NCBI RefSeq assembly: GCF_003813775.1
Contig: NZ_RPDH01000001.1
Span: forward strand, 2,046,001-2,110,000
DNA length: 64,000 nt
Direction of reading: 5' to 3'
Origin: Chitinophaga lutea
Lineage (GTDB): Bacteria; Bacteroidota; Bacteroidia; Chitinophagales; Chitinophagaceae
In this document: positions 16,353 to 25,298 of the stretch, piece by piece
Position numbering within the stretch: position 1 is the first letter of the stretch
Layout of the letters: the number at the start of each line of letters is the position of its first letter
Notes under the pieces: model-generated
Seen by the model: only the letters and a program-made list of their open reading frames with translations
Database searches by the model: none
Told to the model about the DNA's origin: nothing
Made by a program: the position numbers and the translations under genes

Positions 16353-19300
16353 TTAAAAAGTAACATTCAGGCCAAGGGAATAAGTACGCTGCAGCGGATA
16401 GATCTTGGCGTCGCCGATAGACAATTCCGGGTCCATCGTTTTCACGAGCCTGGTGAAAGTGGCCAGGTTCTCGAGGCTCACGTACATGCGTACTTTCTGT
16501 GCCTTGATGCGGCTGATGAGCGATGAAGGCAGGGTATAACCCACCTGCACGTTCTTGATGCGCATGTATGCCGCATTCTGTAGGTACTTCGTCTGTACCT
16601 GCGTATTCTTGCCGTTTTCGCCGCTCATATAGAATTTCGGGAAATAGCCGTTCGGATTGGTGGGAGACCAACGGTCGCGGTGCACGGTGAAAGGAGAGCT
16701 CTGCCATTCGTCGCCGATCACGCCCCAGAAGTAGTTGGAGCCTACCCACGCTTCGCGTTTGGCAACGCCCTGCAGGAACACATAAAAATCAAACCCTTTC
16801 CAGTTCGCCTCGCCGATAAAGCTGTACGAGTAGCGGGGTGTGCTGTTGCCGATCACACGGCGGTCACCGGGGTTGGCCAGGGTGTTGTTCCCCCAGTCGA
16901 TGATATTGTTCCCGTCAAGGTCTGCGTATTTGATGTCTCCCGCGGTCCAGTTGGAGGATGATATCTTCGTCTGGCGGGGCCCTTTCGGTTCCTCATCGTT
17001 GGCGGTGAAATACCCCACGGTCGTATATCCCCAGATGTCGCCCATGCCCTGGCCGGTATACCAGGTGGTATTCAGCCCGGTGGGGTTGGGATATTTCAGG
17101 ATCTTCCCACGGTAGTCGCTCAATACACCGCGTACGCGGTAGTTCACGTTACCCACACGGTCTGCCCAGTTCAGCATCAGTTCAAGACCGCGCGTTTCGA
17201 TATCGGCGTTGTTGGCGGTGGGCACACCTGTACCCAGTACTGTTGGCAGCACCTGCGAAGGACCGGCGAAGTTGTTTGCTTTACGCACATACCAATCGAA
17301 CGAAGCGGTAAGGCGGTTGTTGAAAAACGATGCGTCGGCTCCGAGGTTGAGGGTGCTGGTGGTTACCCAGGTCAGGTCGTTGTTCACGAGACCGGGCATC
17401 GTCACCATGGCCTGCTGCGCGCCGCCAAAGAGCCAGTTGGTGCTGGTCGGACGGGTAGTGCCGAGGCTGGGATAAAAAGGATAATAATTAGGGTTGGAAG
17501 CATCCGGGTCGATGAACGACTGGTCGCCCAGCGCACCATACGAACCTCTTACCTTGAAGGAGGTCACCACTTTGGCGATAGGCTGCCAGAATTCCTCGCG
17601 ATGCAGGTTCCAACCGGCAGACACACCGGGATAGAATTTCCAGCGCACGTCTTTCAGGAAGCGCGAAGTACCATCGTAACGGCCATTGAGCTCCAGCAGG
17701 TATTTGTCTTTAAAGGCGTAGTTGATCCTGCCGAAAAAACCTTCCACCGCCAGTTTCCTGATAAAGTCGGAAATGCCGGGGCTGGTGCCGTAAGCAAGGC
17801 TCAGGGAGGGCACGTTGTCTGAATACAGCTGGCTGTTGCTGGCGCTGAACGAAGTATAGGAAGTCAGTTCCTTGATGTAACCGCCGAGCACTTTGAACTC
17901 GTGGTTGCCGAATTTATTTTCGTACGATGTGAACGCGTTGATCACATGGTGCTCGCTGTTGATGTCTGACCGGGAGAAACCGTTCGGGAAAGTACCGCTG
18001 ATGTTGGCGGTGGTGCCGTCGGGCAGGTAATGCACCACGGTTTTGGTGTGGTTGGTCTCACCCTGGCGGAAGCCGTCAAAAGTATAGTTGGTGGTAAAGT
18101 TCCAGCCTTTGGCCAGCTTGAACACGAATTCGCCGGTGAGGAAAATACCGTCTTTCACGCGGTTGAGGCGTCCGCCGAGGCCGTGCAGCAGCACATCGCT
18201 CGTTTCGGAGTAGTGGCCGTCCGGGTTGAAAAGCGGCACAGTGGGAAACTTACGTGCAATCTGGTGCATGTAGTTACCGCCGGTGCGGCCGCCGTAGGTA
18301 TTGGGCGAGTTGAAGACCTCGCGGGTGAGTGAACTTCTGAGGTTGATGGTCATCCAGCTGGTGAGGTCGCTGCTCATGTTGGCGCGCACGTTGAACCTTT
18401 TATACTTGTCGTCTCCGAAGTTATACATCCCCTGACGGTCGTTGTACCCCAGGCCGATATAATACGTGGAGTTGCTGCCGCCGCCTGTAACGCCCACGTT
18501 ATGCTGCTGGCTGAATGCCACGTCTTTGAAATAAATATCGAACCAGTCGTTATTGGCGTTGCCCGCACCCCATGACTGCCAGGAATTGGCGGTAGGGCTC
18601 TTTATGGTCTCATCCTTCATGGTGCCGGCCTGATAATCCTTGATACGCTGAATGGTGGCGTCGTCGTATACCTTGGCGCGGGCCGCATTGACGAACGCTT
18701 CGTTATAGAATTCGGCGAACTCGAGGGAGTTCAGCATTTTGGGCATATTGATCGGTGTGGCCCAGCTCAGGTTGTTATTGTACGAAATACTGGGGGCCTT
18801 GCCTTTCTTACCCTGTTTGGTGGTGATGAGCAATGCTCCGTAAGGCGCGCTGGAGCCGTAAATGGCGGCGGAAGCGGCGTCTTTGATAATGGAAATGCTT
18901 TCGATGTCGCTGGGGTTGATGGCGTTGAGATCGCCGCCGGGCACTCCGTCTACCACAACGAGCGGGGCGCCTGCGGTGCCAAGGCCGGTGTAGCCGCGTA
19001 CGTTGATGTTCTGTGTGGCATTGGGCGCACCGCCTGCGCTGGTGGTGGTAATATTGAGGTTCCCCACCATGCCCTGCAGGGCCTGCGAAATGCGGGTAAC
19101 GGGCCGGTCTTCCATATCCTGGCCGCTCACCTGGTCTACCGCCCCGGTGAGGTTGGCTTTTTTCTGTGCACCGTATCCCACTACCACTACTTCATCCAGC
19201 TTGCTGTTATCGATCACCATAGACACCTGCAGGCTGGCGCGGCCATCCAGGTTGATCTCACGGGTGGTGTAACCGGTGAAACGCACGATCAGCACGGCGT

Positions 19301-19838
19301 TTTTCGATACATTCTTCAGTTTGAAGGCCCCGTTCACATCGGCCGCCACACCGATGGTGGTTCCTTTAATCAGCACGGTGGCCCCGATCAGGGCGGCGCC
19401 GGTTTCATCGAGCACCTTGCCGCTCACTTCCGGTACGATGGTCGTATCCACCGCGAAGAAACGCGGCAACGCCAGCGGCTCCCGGCGAAGCACGATGTTC
19501 TTTTCAACGATCTCGAATTCGAGGCCGCTGCCTTTCAGCACCTGTTCCAGCGCCTGCTTCAGCGGTACGCTGTTGAGCTGAACGTCAACGTTCTTTAAAG
19601 GGCTGATCAGTTTTTCGTCGTACAGGAACAGATGCCCGCTCTGTTTCCGGATCTCTTTGAACACCTTTTTGACAGGTGCCTGTTTCATGGAAAGGGTGAT
19701 GGTTTGCGGCAAAGCTTTACCGCTGACATGTAAAAAACCGATCAATAACAATAAAGAGGTCATTTTCATAACCGTCCAGATTTTGGCTGTTACATACCCC
19801 GGTCTTAACGGAGTACTTCCATTAAATTTCAAATGCAT
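16353..19838 (-). CDS. SusC/RagA-type TonB-dependent outer-membrane transporter (PUL 1)
   Basis: 1161 residues. Signal segment up to about 45 (ends GKALPQ), an STN domain (about 46-120: TITLSMKQAPVKKVFKEI.. ), a carboxypeptidase-regulatory-like domain (about 135-215, VSGKVLDETGAALIGATVLI), TonB box DEVVVVGYG (about 216-224), plug domain (DVNAINPSDIESISIIKDA-type motif, AAIYGS) and a 22-strand barrel ending YSLGLNVTF. The STN domain marks it as a transducing transporter that signals to the FecR/sigma pair upstream. The start codon overlaps an opposite-strand promoter-like box at 19838-19845. Confidence 0.95.
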   Translation of the reverse strand: MHLKFNGSTPLRPGYVTAKIWTVMKMTSLLLLIGFLHVSGKALPQTITLSMKQAPVKKVFKEIRKQSGHLFLYDEKLISPLKNVDVQLNSVPLKQALEQVLKGSGLEFEIVEKNIVLRREPLALPRFFAVDTTIVPEVSGKVLDETGAALIGATVLIKGTTIGVAADVNGAFKLKNVSKNAVLIVRFTGYTTREINLDGRASLQVSMVIDNSKLDEVVVVGYGAQKKANLTGAVDQVSGQDMEDRPVTRISQALQGMVGNLNITTTSAGGAPNATQNINVRGYTGLGTAGAPLVVVDGVPGGDLNAINPSDIESISIIKDAASAAIYGSSAPYGALLITTKQGKKGKAPSISYNNNLSWATPINMPKMLNSLEFAEFYNEAFVNAARAKVYDDATIQRIKDYQAGTMKDETIKSPTANSWQSWGAGNANNDWFDIYFKDVAFSQQHNVGVTGGGSNSTYYIGLGYNDRQGMYNFGDDKYKRFNVRANMSSDLTSWMTINLRSSLTREVFNSPNTYGGRTGGNYMHQIARKFPTVPLFNPDGHYSETSDVLLHGLGGRLNRVKDGIFLTGEFVFKLAKGWNFTTNYTFDGFRQGETNHTKTVVHYLPDGTTANISGTFPNGFSRSDINSEHHVINAFTSYENKFGNHEFKVLGGYIKELTSYTSFSASNSQLYSDNVPSLSLAYGTSPGISDFIRKLAVEGFFGRINYAFKDKYLLELNGRYDGTSRFLKDVRWKFYPGVSAGWNLHREEFWQPIAKVVTSFKVRGSYGALGDQSFIDPDASNPNYYPFYPSLGTTRPTSTNWLFGGAQQAMVTMPGLVNNDLTWVTTSTLNLGADASFFNNRLTASFDWYVRKANNFAGPSQVLPTVLGTGVPTANNADIETRGLELMLNWADRVGNVNYRVRGVLSDYRGKILKYPNPTGLNTTWYTGQGMGDIWGYTTVGYFTANDEEPKGPRQTKISSSNWTAGDIKYADLDGNNIIDWGNNTLANPGDRRVIGNSTPRYSYSFIGEANWKGFDFYVFLQGVAKREAWVGSNYFWGVIGDEWQSSPFTVHRDRWSPTNPNGYFPKFYMSGENGKNTQVQTKYLQNAAYMRIKNVQVGYTLPSSLISRIKAQKVRMYVSLENLATFTRLVKTMDPELSIGDAKIYPLQRTYSLGLNVTF

Positions 19839-19845
19839 AGTTTTG
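19838..19845 (+). promoter_or_regulatory. opposite-strand -7 box at the susC 1 start codon
   Basis: TAGTTTTG, a perfect TAnnTTTG match on the plus strand, beginning at the first base of the susC start codon (minus strand). A box in exactly the same place exists at the second PUL (28793-28800). No clear -33 TTTG is visible. Confidence 0.5.
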
Positions 19846-19849
19846 CAAT

Positions 19850-19946
19850 GTTTGGGTGTTGTTTAATTAATCGCAGCAATGACTAGTTAGGGGATACCCA
19901 GGCAACTACAGCCGGCGGTGTTACCAGCACCTCCGGTTTTTATTTT
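19850..19946 (+). ncRNA. candidate cis-antisense small RNA of PUL 1
   Basis: Begins a few bases after the plus-strand box at 19838-19845 and ends in a terminator: CCGGCGGTG (19912-19920), loop TTACCAG, CCACTCCGG-type arm CACCTCCGG (19928-19936, one mismatch), then TTTTTATTTT. No plus-strand gene is present to explain this terminator, and the minus-strand side has no T-run. Length about 95 bases, complementary to the susC leader. Position matches the DonS-type antisense RNAs known to repress PULs in Bacteroides fragilis. Confidence 0.5.
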
Positions 19947-20068
19947 CCGGCATCCTGTTTACAGTTACGTTACCATAAGGATTTGTTTTTTGTTTAGGAA
20001 ATAGCCCGCCAGTCCGCGGCCATCGGTGCCGCAGCGGATTGTTCACTCACTGTCTAATTTTGTTCCTG

Positions 20069-21169
20069 TTAAGAGATGATGATCAGTTTATTCGCCTCCA
20101 TTTTAAACTGTAGCCCGGTTGCTTTTAACACGGTCAATACCTGTGATAAACTATAATTCCTGAAAACCGCCCCGTTAAGTTTCATGTCTGCCGGGCGGCC
20201 TTCGTACTCGATTTCGATATCGTACCAGCGGGCGAGCTGGCGCATAACGGTCTGCAGGTCCGCATCCTGGAAAATGAACAGCCCGTTTTTCCAGGCTACT
20301 GCCTCCTCCACGTCGGCTTCTTTCACGGTCAGGCCGCCGCTTCGGGAGAGGGAAGCCTGCTGGCCGGGCTTCAGCAATTCAGACACGCCGTTGCCGCTGA
20401 CTTTTACCGCACCGTCCACCAGGGTGGTGTTCACCGCCGCTTCTTCTTCGTAGGCCATGATGTTAAAATCAGTGCCCAGCACGTCCACCGTCATCTCCTT
20501 TACCTTCACGCGGAAAGGTTTGGCGGCATCTTTTTCCACTTCAAAATAGGCCTCGCCGCTCAGTTCCACCAGGCGCTCCGTGCTGCTGAACGCAGTAGGG
20601 TAGGTTAAGGCCGAACCGGCATTCATCCATACCTTGGTGCCATCTGCCAGAACGATCTTGAACTGGCCGCCGCGCGGCGTGCGCAGGGTGTTGAAGATCG
20701 GCGCATTGCTTTCGCTGCCGGCATCATTATACGTGAGCTGCCCGCCTGCGGCCTGCACATTGGCATTGCCCTGGCCGGGGATGGTCATGGCCCCGGTACT
20801 GTCGAGCTCCACTACGGAACCGTCGGCCAGCGTGAGCAGGGCCTTCTGACCCCCGGGCTGGATAGCAGCGGTAGCAGCCGGCGCATTTTCTTTGTCGCCG
20901 CCATTCCGGGCAGCCCTGAAAACAAACAATGATGAAAGACCGCCGATGAGGATGGCAGCGGCCGCCGCCCTGTACCGCGCGGAACCCAGTACACGGAGCA
21001 ACCCGCTTTGCTGCCGGGCAGGTTTTTGCATTGATTGCAGCACATCGTCCTGCACCAGCTCGTCAAACCGGCCCGACGTAACCGCCTCGGTAAACTTCGT
21101 TGCTTCGCTCCTGGAAAGACGGTTTTGCTTAAACCGGGAAAGTAATTGTAAAAACTCCTGTTCAGTCAT
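20069..21169 (-). CDS. FecR-type anti-sigma factor (PUL 1)
   Basis: 366 residues from the ATG that begins MTEQEFLQLL (an upstream in-frame start at 21217 would add 16 unlikely residues). Cytoplasmic sigma-binding helix bundle (1-75), transmembrane helix (about 86-103), FecR domain (about 180-275: FNTLRTPRGGQFKIVLADGT, WMNAGSALTYP, GEAYFEVEKDA) and a C-terminal DUF4974/STN-like domain (about 295-365). Holds its ECF sigma factor inactive until SusC binds substrate. Lies 82 bases downstream of the sigma gene. Confidence 0.93.
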   Translation of the reverse strand: MTEQEFLQLLSRFKQNRLSRSEATKFTEAVTSGRFDELVQDDVLQSMQKPARQQSGLLRVLGSARYRAAAAAILIGGLSSLFVFRAARNGGDKENAPAATAAIQPGGQKALLTLADGSVVELDSTGAMTIPGQGNANVQAAGGQLTYNDAGSESNAPIFNTLRTPRGGQFKIVLADGTKVWMNAGSALTYPTAFSSTERLVELSGEAYFEVEKDAAKPFRVKVKEMTVDVLGTDFNIMAYEEEAAVNTTLVDGAVKVSGNGVSELLKPGQQASLSRSGGLTVKEADVEEAVAWKNGLFIFQDADLQTVMRQLARWYDIEIEYEGRPADMKLNGAVFRNYSLSQVLTVLKATGLQFKMEANKLIIIS

Positions 21170-21251
21170 GTCGGTTGATTGACAATTTGTGCTACCGGTG
21201 ATAAAGACATTTGACAAATGGGGGAGGACTAGTGCGCGGGAAAATATTTTT

Positions 21252-21836
21252 TCAGAGCCCGGCCAGCAGGCAAACCAGCGCTACGGTGGTATGTAAATGC
21301 TGGAGCAGGTACAACCGGATGGATTGCAGGGCCTGCACCATATGGTTTTTCACGGTGAAGCGGGAAATGCTCAGTTCCCGGGCGATTTCCTCGTAGCTCA
21401 TGCCCTTTTCGCGGGCCAGCTGGTAAATCTTCTTCCGTTGGGGTGGAAGGCTGTTAACGGCGGTATGGAGCATCCGCTCACATTCCCGGTTCCGCACGCG
21501 GTAGTCGGTATCGTTGGCCGCTTCCGCGGCATATTGCAGATCTTTCTGCGCCGCCTGTTCGTAAGCGGCTTTTTTGAACTGGTTGAAGATACAGTTGCGG
21601 GCGATGATAAAAAGATAATTGCGGGCGTCGCGTACGGCGGCCAGCTTTTCCCTGTTTTCCCAAAGTTTGCGGAATACTTCCTGTACGATTTCGCGGGAAG
21701 CGTCGTGGTCCTTGATGTACAATGAAGCGACCTGGAGAATATGCGCTTCATAACGGTGGTACAGTGCGGTAAAGGCGCTCTCATCCCCTGCCGCAACGTG
21801 CTGCAACAGCACCTGCTCGTGATCGTTCCATAACAT
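21252..21836 (-). CDS. ECF RNA polymerase sigma factor (PUL 1)
   Basis: 194 residues from the ATG at 21836 (a GTG at 21854 would add six). Region 2 spans about 15-85 (ALYHRYEAHILQVASLYIKD, IVQEVFRKLWENRE) and region 4 about 120-180 (LPPQRKKIYQLAREKGMSYE then EIARELSISRFTVKNH, a helix-turn-helix). A hydrophobic C-terminal tail is typical of Bacteroidota PUL sigma factors. It should drive the adjacent susCD operon and is controlled by the FecR protein that follows. No TAnnTTTG promoter is visible before it. Confidence 0.93.
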   Translation of the reverse strand: MLWNDHEQVLLQHVAAGDESAFTALYHRYEAHILQVASLYIKDHDASREIVQEVFRKLWENREKLAAVRDARNYLFIIARNCIFNQFKKAAYEQAAQKDLQYAAEAANDTDYRVRNRECERMLHTAVNSLPPQRKKIYQLAREKGMSYEEIARELSISRFTVKNHMVQALQSIRLYLLQHLHTTVALVCLLAGL

Positions 21837-21978
21837 GTTTGCCTCCACTGCCACTGTTTTTCAGAATAATAATGCGTTGCTACCTACATACAGACTCGTA
21901 ATATTAGTAATAAAAAGCCATTGGCCGGTGATCATATTTTCACCAATTCTACATCTATATTACCTTGCAAACGATGGC

Positions 21979-22018
21979 ATAACACCGGCTCCGCCATTTC
22001 CGCCGGAACCGGTGTTAT
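21979..22018 (-). terminator. inverted repeat after sulfatase 2, possible terminator
   Basis: ATAACACCGG (21979-21988) and CCGGTGTTAT (22009-22018) form a 10-bp stem around a GC-rich 20-base loop, starting 2 bases after the sulfatase stop codon. No clear T-run follows on the minus strand. Confidence 0.55.
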
Positions 22019-22020
22019 AA

Positions 22021-23433
22021 TTACCGGGCGCCCGTTAACGGGAATATGGGCGATTCCACATGCGCTTCGGCCATGTATTGCTGCATCTTTTTTACGATCG
22101 CGGGATTCGCGGCGGCCACGTTCTGTTGTTCTTTCGGGTCTTTGGCCAGGTTATACAATTCAACCGGCCCGTCTGCATTCTTTTTCACCTGCTGGCGCAC
22201 ACCCTTCCAATTCCCCATCCTGACGGCCTGGCGGCCGCCGTCTTCATGGAATTCCCAGTACAGGTAATCGTGCTGCAGCTGTTTGCCTTTGCCGGTGAGC
22301 GTGGGCAGGAAAGAAACCCCATCGGTATATCTTGCTTTCTCTGCACCGGTAATGTCGGTGAGGGTGGGCAGAATGTCCCAGAAAGCGCCGGCGAATGCCG
22401 ACGTAGTTCCTGCTTTTACTTTTCCTTTCCATTGTACGATGAACGGCGTTCTGATGCCGCCTTCATACAGGTCGCGCTTCACACCGCGGAAGCCACCGGA
22501 GCTGTTGAAGAACGCCGGGTCGGCGCCGCCTTCTTTATGCGGGCCGTTATCGCTGGTAAAAATAATCAGCGTGTTATCCATGAGGCCGAGCTTCGTCAGC
22601 CGGTCGATGATCTGGCCCACCTGTGCGTCCATCCTGGCTACCATGGCCGCGAACGTGGCGCGCGGTTTCTCCACGGAAGCATAACCGCCTACCGTTGCGC
22701 CCGGGCCATAACCATTACCGCGGTGTGGTTTTTCTTCAAAACTGTTTTCATACTGCCGGTAAAACTCATCTTCAGGGCCCTGCAATTCTGCGTGGGGAAG
22801 CACGGTGGGAATGAACAGGAAAAATGGTTTGTTTTTGTTTTTATCGATAAAAGCCAGCGCCTGTTCCTGTATCAGCTCCGGTGCATACTCCGCTTTGTGC
22901 GTGAGGTCGTTGCCTTCGAGGATGATTTTCTGTTCGTTGCTCCACAGGTGCGTAGGGTAATACCGGTGCGACTGCCGCTGGCAATTGTAGCCGAAAAACG
23001 TATCGAATCCTTTCCTATCGGGCGCACCGGAAGTGCCCACCATGCCGAGGCCCCACTTACCGAAAGCGCCGGTGGCATAACCCGCCGCCTTCAGCAGCTG
23101 CGCCAGCGTTTGCACGGAGTCGGCCAGCGGCTCCTGCCCTTCGGGCTGTATTTCTTTATTGCCGCGTACATAAGTATGGCCGGTATGCTGCCCCGTCATC
23201 AGCGACGAGCGCGAAGGCGCGCATACGGAGGTGCCCGCGTAAAAAGACGTGAACCGCATGCCGTTACGGGCCAGGCGGTCGATGTTGGGTGTTTTGATCT
23301 TCTGCTGGCCGTATGCCCCGAGGTCGCCATAACCCAGGTCGTCTGCCAGTATCAGTACAATGTTGGGCTTTTGCTGCGCCATGCCGAAAGATGAGATCAA
23401 CAACATCCCGGCGAGTAGCCATTGTTTTTTCAT
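22021..23433 (-). CDS. secreted arylsulfatase (family S1, PUL 2)
   Basis: 470 residues, signal peptide about 1-20 (ends FGMAQ). KPNIVLILADDLGYGDLGAY carries the metal-binding Asp pair (31-32). The catalytic motif is C71-A-P-S-R, the formylglycine site. GKWGLG and FTSDNGPH (about 292-299) add the Lys, Asp, Asn and His ligands. The family is arylsulfatase A-like and cleaves sulfate from carbohydrates. It lies 63 bases after susD of the second PUL with a terminator between. No other catabolic enzyme is in this PUL. Maturation by an unlinked sulfatase-maturing enzyme is required. Confidence 0.92.
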   Translation of the reverse strand: MKKQWLLAGMLLISSFGMAQQKPNIVLILADDLGYGDLGAYGQQKIKTPNIDRLARNGMRFTSFYAGTSVCAPSRSSLMTGQHTGHTYVRGNKEIQPEGQEPLADSVQTLAQLLKAAGYATGAFGKWGLGMVGTSGAPDRKGFDTFFGYNCQRQSHRYYPTHLWSNEQKIILEGNDLTHKAEYAPELIQEQALAFIDKNKNKPFFLFIPTVLPHAELQGPEDEFYRQYENSFEEKPHRGNGYGPGATVGGYASVEKPRATFAAMVARMDAQVGQIIDRLTKLGLMDNTLIIFTSDNGPHKEGGADPAFFNSSGGFRGVKRDLYEGGIRTPFIVQWKGKVKAGTTSAFAGAFWDILPTLTDITGAEKARYTDGVSFLPTLTGKGKQLQHDYLYWEFHEDGGRQAVRMGNWKGVRQQVKKNADGPVELYNLAKDPKEQQNVAAANPAIVKKMQQYMAEAHVESPIFPLTGAR

Positions 23434-23447
23434 ACGGATAAAAATAT

Positions 23448-23481
23448 AAAAAAGGCCGGCTATTCCTAATTACAGCCGGCC
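23448..23481 (-). terminator. intrinsic terminator between susD 2 and the sulfatase gene
   Basis: GGCCGGCT (23481-23474) and AGCCGGCC (23461-23454) pair on the minus strand and are followed by TTTTTTATATTTTT. Same position as the terminator in PUL 1. Confidence 0.8.
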
Positions 23482-23496
23482 GGTTTGAGAATCATG

Positions 23497-25281
23497 TTAT
23501 TTCCAGCCGGGGTTCTGCCCGAGGTTCGGGTTCATCACCGTCTGGTTGGAAGGAAGCGGGTGCAGGTAATAATATTCAGGGAAGGGACCGGGGGGCACGC
23601 CTTCATAAGCGATGTACCCTTCCGCAGCGCCGTTCTCGATGGGAATGATGCTGTTGGCCGGTACGTCCGTTCCTTTTTTGATCCATCTGCCCAGCTTGCG
23701 CTGCACGGCGTATTCCATTTTCTTCCAGCGGCGGAGATCGTCGAAGCGGAAGCCTTCGCCCATCAGTTCGATGGCCCTTTCACGCCTGATTTCCCAAAGC
23801 TGGGGTGCAACCGCCGCATCACGCGTCGGGTCTGCCGGGATGGCCGCGAGGTTCAGCGGCGCCACACCGCCCCTGGCACGAAGTTTATTGATCGTCTGGT
23901 CGGCAATCACCTGGTTGAATTCGCCCAGTTCGTATTTCGCTTCGGCATAATTCACCAGCACTTCGGCCATCCGGAAAATGGGTGCGTCGTTGATATCCGT
24001 GTTCTGCACGCGGAGGATCTTGTTACTGAACTTGTAAAAACGGTAACCGGTATACGTTACGTTGAACGGCTGGCCCTGGTTATAATCCACGTAATGCGGC
24101 TCCTCCCGCACCACCAGGCCCTGCCAGTTCAGCGTTGGCAAGGTTTTCAGCTTGTCGTTGGAAATACCGGCCATTACGTCGATGTACTCCCTGTCGGCCG
24201 CGTTGCCGGTGTAGGTAAACGTCTGGCTGGGATGGTTCACCGTCACCCTGAACGGCGGCGGCGTCGTGAAATAGAGGCGTTTGTCGCGGTTGCGGTATTC
24301 GGTGTAGGGGGATTTGTCGCCGGCAAACTGCGGGCTCGTCCAGCGGGTCTGCCCGTCTTTCAGCAGGTACATGTCCGCCGCCTTCTTCGTCAAATCCCAT
24401 CTGCCGGCCGAGTTACGACCACGACTGGCCAGTACGTGCGTCACCTGGTTCAGTTCGTATTGTTTGTACAGCAAAATGCCGGGCACATTGGCGAGCGACT
24501 CGCTGTTGAACTCTTCGTCGTAATTGGGGTGGAGCGTGGGGAAAGCCGCTACCAGCTTCGCGGCGGCATCGGCGCTCGCGCGCAGGAACGGCTGCGGATC
24601 GCCGAGGTTGTGATATTTGCGCCAGGTGCCTTCCATCAGGCCGAACCGCGCCAGGAACGCACGCACCACATGCACGTTGATGGTGTTGGCGCCGTCACCG
24701 GCGGGTTTGATATGCGCTTCCGCCCATTGCAGCTGTTCGAGGAGCTTGGAAGTTACTTCGTTGCGGGGCGTTCTTTTGCCGTACAGCACCTCCTTGTCCG
24801 CGTCCGCAAGCGCCTTCTCCACCCAGATCACATCGCCGTATTTGTTCACCAGGTTATAAAAGTTGAACGCCCTGAAAAAATACCCCACACTGCGCCAGTG
24901 GTCTTTTTCTTCCTGGGTGATGGTGGCGTTATCGAGATTGTCGAGCATGATATTCACGGCGCGGATATTGGCGTAAGGCGCTTTGTAATCATCGCTGCTG
25001 CTGGGAATGGTCATGCGCTGCCATATCCAGAGCGACTCCGCGTTAGGGTTCGCGTTCAGGAACAGATCGCTGTTAAATTCCTGGTTCGGCACGGCTTCGT
25101 TATACCCGGGGAATGCTTCATAGAACTGCCAGGCGTACGTTTTTATGTTGTCGTATTTCGTGAAGGTAGTCCCCACGGTCAGCTTGTCTTTCGGCTGGAG
25201 ATCCAGAAACTCTTTCTGGCTGCAGCTTTGCAGCAGCATCAGGCAGCTGCAGTAGGTAATGATATGTTTGGCAAATTTCAT
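23497..25281 (-). CDS. SusD/RagB-type glycan-binding lipoprotein (PUL 2)
   Basis: 594 residues. Lipobox LMLLQSC (Cys20), SusD start QKEFLDLQPKDKL. Signature segments: FFRAFNFYNLVNKYGDVIW (about 125-145), MAEVLVNYAEAKYELGEF (about 425), RRERAIELMGEGFRFDDLRR (about 500), and the closing LHPLPSNQTVMNPNLGQNPG. Starts 17 bases after the susC 2 stop. Outer-surface receptor for the SusC 2 transporter. Only distantly similar to SusD 1 by eye, so the two loci probably take up different glycans or different size classes. Confidence 0.95.
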   Translation of the reverse strand: MKFAKHIITYCSCLMLLQSCSQKEFLDLQPKDKLTVGTTFTKYDNIKTYAWQFYEAFPGYNEAVPNQEFNSDLFLNANPNAESLWIWQRMTIPSSSDDYKAPYANIRAVNIMLDNLDNATITQEEKDHWRSVGYFFRAFNFYNLVNKYGDVIWVEKALADADKEVLYGKRTPRNEVTSKLLEQLQWAEAHIKPAGDGANTINVHVVRAFLARFGLMEGTWRKYHNLGDPQPFLRASADAAAKLVAAFPTLHPNYDEEFNSESLANVPGILLYKQYELNQVTHVLASRGRNSAGRWDLTKKAADMYLLKDGQTRWTSPQFAGDKSPYTEYRNRDKRLYFTTPPPFRVTVNHPSQTFTYTGNAADREYIDVMAGISNDKLKTLPTLNWQGLVVREEPHYVDYNQGQPFNVTYTGYRFYKFSNKILRVQNTDINDAPIFRMAEVLVNYAEAKYELGEFNQVIADQTINKLRARGGVAPLNLAAIPADPTRDAAVAPQLWEIRRERAIELMGEGFRFDDLRRWKKMEYAVQRKLGRWIKKGTDVPANSIIPIENGAAEGYIAYEGVPPGPFPEYYYLHPLPSNQTVMNPNLGQNPGWK

Positions 25282-25298
25282 GTTGCGGCTGTTTGGAT

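Noticed and set aside
21855..22020. Classical TAnnTTTG promoter for the PUL 1 sigma gene
   Set aside because: No acceptable box was found on the minus strand in the gap; I leave the promoter unassigned.
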